Positions 57,087 to 64,000 of a stretch of 64,000 nucleotides of DNA are shown here, in pieces (the first letter of the stretch is position 1; the number at the start of each line of letters is the position of its first letter). Under the pieces are notes generated by a model. That model was not told where the DNA came from. It saw only the letters and a list, made by a program, of their open reading frames with translations, and ran no database searches. The stretch is from Rhyacophila brunnea (taxonomy: Eukaryota > Arthropoda > Insecta > Trichoptera > Rhyacophilidae). The stretch is from contig JAGYXB010000372.1 in the NCBI GenBank assembly GCA_022495005.1, positions 682,001 through 746,000 on the forward strand, in the 5' to 3' direction. The position numbers and the translations under genes were made by a program.

Positions 57087-58288
57087 TACATAAAGTTTTG
57101 ACAATAGAATTGGTCTATTTCCACCCCATTTCACACGTATGTAGTGATACCGAGAGGAATGGGTGAAGAACTCACATGTATGCTGGCAGCGTTCTTCACG
57201 AGTATCACCTTGATTGAGGGTTGTGTGGACATCAGGACATATAATTCGAGATAAAACACGTCTTTAATTTGACAGTCCCACGTGGAACTACATTTATTTA
57301 AGCTAGGACATAGGCAAACATTGGTAGTATTACATCACTTTTACATGTAAAGAGGTCTTAAATTAGTTACCGCACTGTCTTTATATTGGGGGTCGGTTTA
57401 TCATTATTATCCCGCGCGCTAAGCACTGATTCACTTTGATGGCAACTATGTTGATCATTATTCACGCGGCAACGATGAGGGGTGTCACTCTTCCTAAGAT
57501 ATGATAGCTTTTGATTGATTATTTTTAACGTGAGGATCATAACTGAAACACGTGTTAAAGGCATCCGCCGCGCCGAAAACGGCGGGGTAATGTTTTTGCC
57601 GGCTTCGCTGCCAGATCGGAACTGACCCTGACTTTCAAAAAATATCGAAAAAAAATTAACGGCGAGGGGTACTCGATATCCCAGGGGTGCGGGCGGGTTG
57701 TTTGTCACAGCTTTGAACTGTAAATTTTTGGGCGCGCATCGGCCGGAGAGGCCCTTCTTAGAAGTTATCGGTTGAGCCGGGACACTATCCCGCACGGCAG
57801 AAGAACCAAACTTTCGGTCGGGGTCCTCCTGACTTTGATTAAATTGCGGATTTGGAATTTGAAACTGTCGTGCCGGGTTCTTTTTTATGTCTGGTGACAG
57901 TAGGTATAGCTTCCGTTTATTGTATTTTATGGCTGCAAGTAGTTTTTTGTAGACAATAGGCTTACCTTGTATTACCTACTTGCCTAAAAAGAACTCACGG
58001 ACGATTAATTTCATTTATTCACCATACAATTGATCACAATTTTAGATAATCGTATTAATTATTGCTTTACATTCGAATGATTGTGATGTATAAATCATCA
58101 TAAATAAATGCTCATGGTTTTGTTTTAAAATATCAGTGTGAGCTAAAACCACTAAATGAAACAAGTTGGAGCGAATTAATAATGGTGAAATGAGTTTCAA
58201 AGATGCATTGCAAATTCAAACCTTCAATATTATAAGACGGCATCAAGGGAAGAAAACGGCACATATACCTACGTACAATTGAACGTAC
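57087..58288. other. Intron of gene 4 with a GC-richer unclassified patch
   Basis: 57367-57860 is clearly richer in GC than the surroundings (for example GCCGGCTTCGCTGCCAGATC, CATCGGCCGGAGAGGCCC) and has a 142-codon minus-strand open frame without a domain I recognise. It may be a piece of a retroelement. The rest is ordinary intronic DNA. Confidence 0.35.
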
Positions 58289-58444
58289 CTGATGATGTGG
58301 CCTGTAATCTGAATATGAACAACCCGGTTGAGGATCTTCATCATATAATGGATGTGAAACATCTTCAATAATCTCGCGCTTGACGACAGCTGGATGATCA
58401 TCTGTCTCAGATTTTATATTAGAGAGGTCCGCCATATTAAAGTG
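58289..58444 (-). CDS. Zinc-finger gene 4, exon 2
   Basis: Minus strand, 52 codons from the acceptor GCTTTTTTCAG to the donor CAG/GTACGT, phase 0. It reads HFNMADLSNIKSETDD, then AVVKREIIEDV, then DPQPGCSYSDYRPHHQ, aligning codon for codon with gene 2 exon 2. It has IKSE and VKRE motifs. An internal ATG (MADLSN) could serve as an alternative start, but the matching acceptor and first exon favour splicing. Confidence 0.8.
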
Positions 58445-58747
58445 CTGAAAAAAGCATTATTACATTTTGTAAACACGGTAAAACAGTTTCATGTCACGTC
58501 ATCACCATATATCATTGTATAATATTTATATTTAACATGAATTAGTAGATAAACAAACCAACCCTTTAATATCACAGATGTATTGTAGCTGTCAAATTGT
58601 ATAAACATGTATTTTTTTGAAACAATTAATATCACACTATGTTCCTACATAGTTCGTAAAAAAGCCACAGTTTATAATATAAAACGAATCATTGTTATTC
58701 TCAATCTAATGTTATTGTAAAAAAAAAATTAGTTTCCAAAAACTAAC

Positions 58748-58861
58748 CTCGAAATTGCAACTTGAAACGACCGCATTGTTTGGATGGATACTCAGCGTGT
58801 CAAACAAAGGCTTGCCTTCTATATCGGAGTGTCCTCCATCACATCGTTGCTTTGCATCCAT
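58748..58861 (-). CDS. Zinc-finger gene 4, exon 1
   Basis: Minus strand, 38 codons from the ATG at 58861 to the donor GAG/GTTAGT, phase 0. The peptide starts MDAKQRCDGGHSDIEGKPLF and ends NNAVVSSCNFE. It is a close relative of gene 2 exon 1 but about 11 codons shorter, lacking the HVKQEN segment and hence its psi-K-x-E motif. The VKRE near the start is also changed to AKQR. Confidence 0.78.
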
Positions 58862-59426
58862 GTTAAGGGTATATATATTCCAGAAGCCACGTGTTATGTG
58901 ACAGAGAGGATCCTTTCAAGGTAATATTAGAAAAGTGTTGCAGCAATACTGAAAAGTATTCCTGTGGAAACTAGGTACCTATAATAAAAATACACACTTG
59001 ACACGGTGACACAATTATATGTATGTTTTGTTGTCTAACCAAAACAATGGTACGAAAATGATCGTCAGCATTTCAGCAATCATAACGAGAACAGCGCATC
59101 TCAGTACTTATATAATATCAAATAAATCAAATTGGGTTTTTTTCTCCTATACTGTAAACACTGACGATATCTTTTTCGTGACGGCTCCACTCTCTACTAG
59201 TCTCCAGCGACAGGACACACGTTTTAGTTACAATAAAGTTATACGTGTAGTCGGTGTTCTTGACATTAGTATCTGTACCATAATAACTACAAAATTCAAT
59301 ACTTACATTATTGTTTATCAGATAATAGCTACACGGAATATTATTGACTGCATTTCGGCAACACTTATATACAACACAACAGAAAGTTGTCTCTAGCACA
59401 TTGCATACGATTGTTGATACGCAAAC
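58862..59426. promoter_or_regulatory. Shared upstream region of divergent genes 4 and 5
   Basis: About 565 bp separate the two start codons. On the gene 4 side TATATATACC lies about 10-20 bp before the ATG, and the stretch TACTTTTCAGTATTGCTGCA, then ACACTTTTCTAATATTACCT, resembles the gene 2 upstream region (TATTTCAGTAT, GCAACACTTCTCT). Both strands are open over about 59020-59500 in some frame, but with no recognisable protein. A bidirectional promoter is an inference from geometry. Confidence 0.5.
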
Positions 59427-59567
59427 ATGAAAGTGAAGCGAGAATGTGATGGAGACCAATCTGGTACTGAAGACAAGTTTGATGTAACAACCAGCCACCA
59501 TAACAGCCCTGACACGCGCATCTATATAAAGCAGGAGAACACAGACGAATTCATTTGCGATTTTGAG
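59427..59567 (+). CDS. Zinc-finger gene 5, exon 1
   Basis: 47 codons from ATG 59427 to the donor GAG/GTTAGT, phase 0. The peptide starts MKVKRECDGDQSGTEDKFDV and ends YIKQENTDEFICDFE. It is a clear paralogue of gene 2 exon 1. It has psi-K-x-E motifs VKRE and IKQE. It lies divergent from gene 4. Confidence 0.8.
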
Positions 59568-59820
59568 GTTAGTTTTTATTTATTAAGTCCTTTCCTGCGA
59601 TTTTTTATAATTATTTTACCAGAATACCTACGATAGGTTTATATTTTTTTAAATTGTTTAAGAACATACGAGGATGTCAAACTTTCTTTCAAAAACCTTT
59701 TGACATAAATTTAGACAGCTACCTACCTCAATTATATAAGTAAGCATTGTTATAAAATAAGTACGCGAGCTCAAAATTGTTTTTTTATATGATTACAAAA
59801 ATGCATAATGTTTCCTTCAG

Positions 59821-59973
59821 TATCCAGCAACGCGTCTCGCTGAAATTAAACCCGAGATTGACCTTCAGCTGGTTGACGTAAAATGCGAGTTCGCTGCAGA
59901 CGCAAAACACCCATTCCATGATGAAGATCCAACACCTGGATGTTCGTATTCAGATAACGGACCTGTACAGCAG
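59821..59973 (+). CDS. Zinc-finger gene 5, exon 2
   Basis: 51 codons between the acceptor TTTCCTTCAG and the donor CAG/GTAATT, phase 0. It reads YPATRLAEIKPEIDLQLVDV, then KCEFAADAKHPFHDEDPTPG, then CSYSDNGPVQQ. It aligns with exon 2 of genes 2 and 4 and has the motifs IKPE and VKCE. It is more diverged than the gene 2/4 pair. Confidence 0.8.
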
Positions 59974-60920
59974 GTAATTGTATATTATGCGATATTTTCT
60001 TCCATCGGCTATGTATCCTATCATAGCTTTGTGACTAAATTTAAATAGGTAGATATTTTTTCTCGTCTCGGTTATACACGCTTCCTACAACTATTTCACT
60101 TACCTATGTATCTGGTTTAGTGTGTGTGGGCGCATTGACCTACAGTATTTGAATGTGATGTCTGTCACTGATGATGAGCAATCGACCAGAAAGTACTTTT
60201 GTCATAACATTATTGTTTGTAGGTAGCAGAATAATGCTGCGATGACATTATGCTCACGTCACATGCTGGCATGGCGACAAAGTAAGTCTGTGGTTTTGTC
60301 ATTCCGCAGAATATTTTGAATGATCTAATTTCAATGAACTTTAACAGTTTATACGTGTGCGTACTTTAAAATTACTTGCGATATTGCATCCATACATAAT
60401 ATTGTGAACAGTGCCAGCGCCATCTTAAGATACAAAGCATCAGCATATCTTTTTGTACACGCATTTCTCAAACGAGTGATCCCACTGTTCAGCTGTCAAA
60501 ATCAGATTTCAGATTGCCTCCAAAACAACATAATTATAAGGTCTTTCTCGTTTCGTATTGAATTATTATAAAAAAATCGCAAATCAAATTTATAACCTAT
60601 CAGTGTTTTTGTTATAAATATACATTCCTGTTATTCGTCAGTTATCAAAGTCAAACTATTTCTTCGTGCAAAAAACGGTGGTAACATCGATTTCCAAAAA
60701 ATGTCTTATGTAGGTAGCATCGAGCTCATTTATATACTACTGGATTAATCATATGCTTCTTAAAATGACGCCCGATTTTCAGCGACTCGGCCAGTGTTAA
60801 AACTTACTGTTTTATTATCAGCGGACTTAACTCGATATAAGCTCACTTAATATTTGTCTCGAAAACGACCTGGCAATAATTATGAGTAAGCCCGATCTAG
60901 CTTGCATCTTACTCTAACTA
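59974..60920. other. Intron 2 of gene 5, first part
   Basis: No exon or recognisable transposon is seen. AT-rich. Confidence 0.4.
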
Positions 60921-62282
60921 AAGCCTTGTTCGGACTGTGCCAGTGATTTAGTAAAGTGGATAATTTGTTGATTAAAACTTTGATAAATAATGGAAATATT
61001 TCACAGAAAACTTGTTGTTATTGAAAGTAGGTAAAGATGTAGGTAGGTACACATTATCCTAGTGTTCATTTGAATAATTATAATTTATAATTATTCACTT
61101 ATCATTTTGTTTATTTTTTGTAGTCAGTAAGTACAATGGAGCATAAAATCAGAGGCGGATCAAGTCAAATGGCCATACTATTAAATCTTTCTTCTCCCAT
61201 AGTACTTCTCAAATAATTTTTTACACGCTTTAAAATAGAAAACAATCTTTCACCTGATGCATTGGATAAGGGTAGGTATTGTTAAAAAAATATTTCTACA
61301 ATTGGGAATGTGCAAAACATTTCTTTGGCGGCTCGACAGATGTCTGATGTGGATTTAATATTGTGCATAAAGTACCTATTTATTACCTAAACAAACTACA
61401 AAAATACATAGGTAAGCACACAAAAATATAATAGGTAGGTATCCTATGTAAATTAGTATTCATCAATAGGAATTTGGAGCATAAATCGATTTAATTCAAC
61501 AACGCCGTTTTTGCACAGTGTCATTTGAATTATTTTTGAAGTTACGATAGACGGCAGCACTCTCGTGTCGCGCGATTGGTGTCCTCTTTGAAATATCCGT
61601 CGCTCTCGACGCTCTGTTCATTTTGACGCGTCACTCACTAATGCACTGTGTTCGGACACTTTTCAGTTACTAATTCACTAGAGCTCTCTGACCAACTGAG
61701 AAGTGGAAATGCAGCGTACTTCGCGCTGAGTCGTCTGTTCAGGTCCAAAATGCTGGCCATCAAAACGAAATTCCGGGTGTATAACGTGGTCATCAAGCCA
61801 ATCGTCATGTATGGATGTGAAACGTGGGGTTTAACAGAAAAACAAGAAAAGGCGCTCCAAGTGTTTGAAAACAGAATCCTCCGGAGAATACTTGGACCCG
61901 TCAATGAGAACCACCGGTGGCGCATCCGCACAGACGCTGAGCTCTTCGACCGATACCAACCTAGAATCACTAATATTCTGAGGTCAAGAAGGCTCAGATG
62001 GGCGGGCCACGTTGTACGATCTGAACGATCTAGAACTCTCTATAGGATTTACAAAGGCACACCAGCTGGCACTCGACCTCTTGGCCGCCCTCGACGGAGA
62101 TGGGCGGACAACATTCAAAGGTATGCGGAAAGGCTGGGGATAGTCAACTGGGAAGAGAGAGCGCTGGACAGAGATGCCTGGAAAAACGTTGTGCAGTCGG
62201 CCATGGACCTGAACGGCCCCTAGCGCCAGTTTAATAATAATAATAATTCACTAAATCACTCGGCTGGTCCGGACCGGCCTTA
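60921..62282. mobile_element. DNA element with inverted ends, hosting a nested RTE insertion
   Basis: The left end AAGCCTTGTTCGGACTGTGC, then CAGTGATTTAGTAAAG, resembles the right end read on the minus strand, AAGGCCGGTCCGGACCAGCC, then GAGTGATTTAGTGAATTAG. The inner 3' part is interrupted by the RTE copy at 61681-62243. Without that insertion the element would be about 0.8 kb. Target duplication is unclear (possibly TA). No transposase is seen. Confidence 0.55.
61681..62243 (+). pseudogene. 5'-truncated RTE-type LINE with intact C-terminus and target duplication
   Basis: The open frame 61681-62223 encodes the last part of an RTE-like reverse transcriptase without a stop: LSRLFRSKMLAIKTKFRVYN, KPIVMYGCETWGLTEKQEKA, NRILRRILGPVNENHRWRIR, RRLRWAGHVVRSERSRTLYR and GRPRRRWADNIQRYAERLG, ending MDLNGP. 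A short (AAT)n tail follows. The 10-mer TAATTCACTA flanks it at 61671-61680 and 62244-62253 and marks a recent 5'-truncated insertion. The catalytic domain is absent. It sits inside the DNA element 60921-62282. Confidence 0.88.
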
Positions 62283-63112
62283 ATAGTCAGCTCATGACGA
62301 CTTGCTCTGTCCGCTCAGACATGAATTTTTGGTAGCTTGCAAGCTTTGGGTTGCAGCACCCTGAGGGTCACTATTCCAAGAACGCAAATTTAGTTTTACA
62401 GCCAGGGAAATACGGGTGAAATTCGGGAATCCATGTTAACGGTCTTAACGCATTATACCTACAGGGAAATATTATAAGACGATATTCGTAATATCTTCTT
62501 CTGTGGTACATTTTTAAAATGACACTTGTATGGGAACTCCTCATCTAGTAGTATATCAATGATTGAGCTATACATTACGTTTATGGAAGATGTGTAATGT
62601 TAGTATAGTAATTATGATACACTTCATCTATCAAAATCAAACCAGTCCCATTCTCAAGACAGCTGCAAACCAGCAGACAATACATTAGGGATAGGCATAC
62701 ATGAGGTCAACGAGAACCTCATTCTGGATTTTCATAATTATATAAAGTACCACACCATAGTCACGTTCTCACATATATCGAATAGGTTTATAGAAAGTGT
62801 TAAATGACATTACAATAATCAATTTGTTTCTTATAGAAAACGCGTTTTATAAAATGATATAAGTATATATTAATAATTATGATTGTGTCAAGCTTTTTAA
62901 GGTTGTGCTTGATTTAAATTGAAGTATGTTCTGGACTCCAAAAATCGAAGTAAAAACAAAGCTGATGTACCAATTCACACCACCCAGTACCACAGTCTAT
63001 ATAGTATATTGAAGAGAAAAAAATATTACCTAATATAATAATAAAGCAAAATCCAAAAAGTGATACAAATAAAAATATAAGTATTTATAATATACACTAT
63101 TAAAAAATAATT
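62283..63112 (+). other. Intron 2 of gene 5, part shared with gene 2
   Basis: 62785-62995 matches 20755-21000 of gene 2 (GAAAACGCGTTTTATAAAAT, GGTTGTGCTTGATTTAAATT). No exon is seen. Confidence 0.55.
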
Positions 63113-63845
63113 ACGACATAGCTATGCGTATTTTATAGAGTTTTTAATACTATTTTTACCAGTGGTATTTACCAATCGATGCGCAAACGGAACCGAAACT
63201 CGTGCATAAATGACAGATCGTATTGTATAAAAATTAATAATAGGCAAATTCTCTTCAAGAATTTACGTTTATCGTAAATATATAATTAAACAAATCGCTC
63301 CTAATGCTTTATGCGTGACACATAATATTATCGCACTCACCTCCTCAGGCGGCGGTGGATGCCGCTCCCCGAATCATCTGATCGCAGCAATTCTGGTGTC
63401 ATTTTGTGTGTAAAGAACCAAGCCAAGTAATACAGTAACAAACTATTTCATTGGCACCAACAAAAATGCCTGTACCAAATAAGAAGCAAACACTTGGTGG
63501 AGCTACTAGTAGTAATTCTGACAGACCGTGAATATGGAAAACCGTGCAGTTATGGGAATTCTATAAAAGAAGCGTGGTTAAAATGCTCCCACGACTCTTG
63601 AAAAATTTGAAAACAAGCAAAAATAACATAATATTCAAAGAATGAAAGATCTACATTCGTCTAGAAACACGGTGAAAGATAGAATCTATCATTGTAATAT
63701 TTTAACTTTTTTTAATAGATTTCTTAAAAACTACCTTTTCATTTTTTCCGTATAAAGAAACTGCTCGGCACGTCAGACAGTCGAAAGATTATATTTGGAA
63801 AATTTTGGCACGCGTGCCTACGTAAAAAGGTTCGCTAACACCGTG
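63113..63845 (+). mobile_element. hAT relic in intron 2 of gene 5
   Basis: The longest relic of the set: ACGACATAGCTATGCGTATT, then GCCTGTACCAAATAAGAAGC, AACACTTGGTGGAGCTACTA, AAAATGCTCCCACGACTC and TTGGCACGCGTGCCTACG, ending AACACCGTG before TCTAGGT. The frame MPVPNKKQTLGGATSSNSDR followed by stops suggests the N-terminus of the former transposase. The right end is about 100 bp before the exon 3 acceptor, as in genes 1 and 3. Confidence 0.72.
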
Positions 63846-63943
63846 TCTAGGTATAATATTTCTACCTCGATCTCATACTTATAATAATGAACTATTATTT
63901 AAAAATCTCATAATTTCTTAATACTTTTAAATGTATTTTTTAG

Positions 63944-64000
63944 ATTATCGCTAGAAGCACTGTTCCGGCCAATGTTGCGAGCCTCATGTCGTCCTGGGAC
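63944..64000 (+). CDS. Zinc-finger gene 5, start of exon 3 (continues beyond the window)
   Basis: After the acceptor TATTTTTTAG at 63943, 19 codons are visible: IIARSTVPANVASLMSSWD. They match the start of exon 3 in genes 1-3 in sequence and phase 0. A finger array should follow outside the window. Confidence 0.85.
   Translation, partial: MIARSTVPANVASLMSSWD

Noticed and set aside
57367..57795. 142-codon minus-strand frame as a gene
   Set aside because: No domain, no splice or paralogue support. Kept only as a compositional oddity.
59019..59501. Overlapping open frames of about 125 codons on both strands between genes 4 and 5
   Set aside because: No recognisable domain, no paralogue elsewhere in the window, and the position is a shared promoter. 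Treated as chance.

Overview
This is AT-rich nuclear DNA from an animal, most likely an insect, and a lepidopteran fits best (inference). The signs are spliced genes with GT..AG introns, arrays of C2H2 zinc fingers, scattered AGGT/ACCTACC microsatellites, RTE-type and R1/jockey-type LINE fragments, tRNA-derived SINEs, and piggyBac-, hAT-, pogo- and Helitron-like elements. Nothing here is bacterial or viral.

The core of the window is a cluster of five related zinc-finger genes. Genes 1, 2, 3 and 5 are on the + strand and gene 4 is on the - strand. The basic plan is a short first exon of 38-55 codons rich in psi-K-x-E motifs, a second exon of 51 or 52 codons of the same kind, and a large last exon holding one isolated N-terminal C2H2 finger and then a tandem array with 84-bp periodicity. 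Every predicted internal exon boundary is phase 0. Gene 1 is 5877-13141 (14 tandem fingers). Gene 2 is 18127-24370 (one 1-nt frameshift). Gene 3 is 30076-42902 (10 fingers, including a fresh 252-bp duplication). Gene 4 is 58861-48215 on the minus strand (an apparent composite of two units, with a damaged 3' array). Gene 5 starts at 59427 and leaves the window inside its last exon. Genes 4 and 5 are head to head across about 565 bp.

The 3' regions of genes 1, 2 and 3 (about 13.1-16.0, 24.4-27.35 and 42.9-44.4 kb) are paralogous. So are the segments around exon 2 of genes 1 and 3 (from about 8982 and 39973), and part of intron 2 of genes 2 and 5. The cluster therefore grew by segmental duplication. 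A 918-bp TTAA-flanked piggyBac-like MITE lies in intron 1 of gene 1, and its empty site is visible in the gene 3 paralogue.

The introns and spacers are packed with mobile elements. The most notable is a frameshifted single-gene fusion of a Mutator-like DDE transposase with a YqaJ-type nuclease (33798-36613) inside intron 1 of gene 3. Others are a hAT element at 3071-4102 with relics just upstream of the array exons of genes 1, 2, 3 and 5, a 1.4-kb foldback element ending about 120 bp before the gene 2 start codon, a 2.27-kb pogo/Tigger-like element (54815-57086), RTE fragments (397-1258, 38150-38560, 61681-62243), LINE fragments at 19071-20500 and 44436-46742, and several MITEs and SINEs.

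By family knowledge the zinc-finger proteins are probably nuclear DNA-binding regulators, and the psi-K-x-E motifs suggest SUMO attachment. No target is known from the sequence. All exon joins are predicted from splice motifs and paralogue comparison, not from transcripts.
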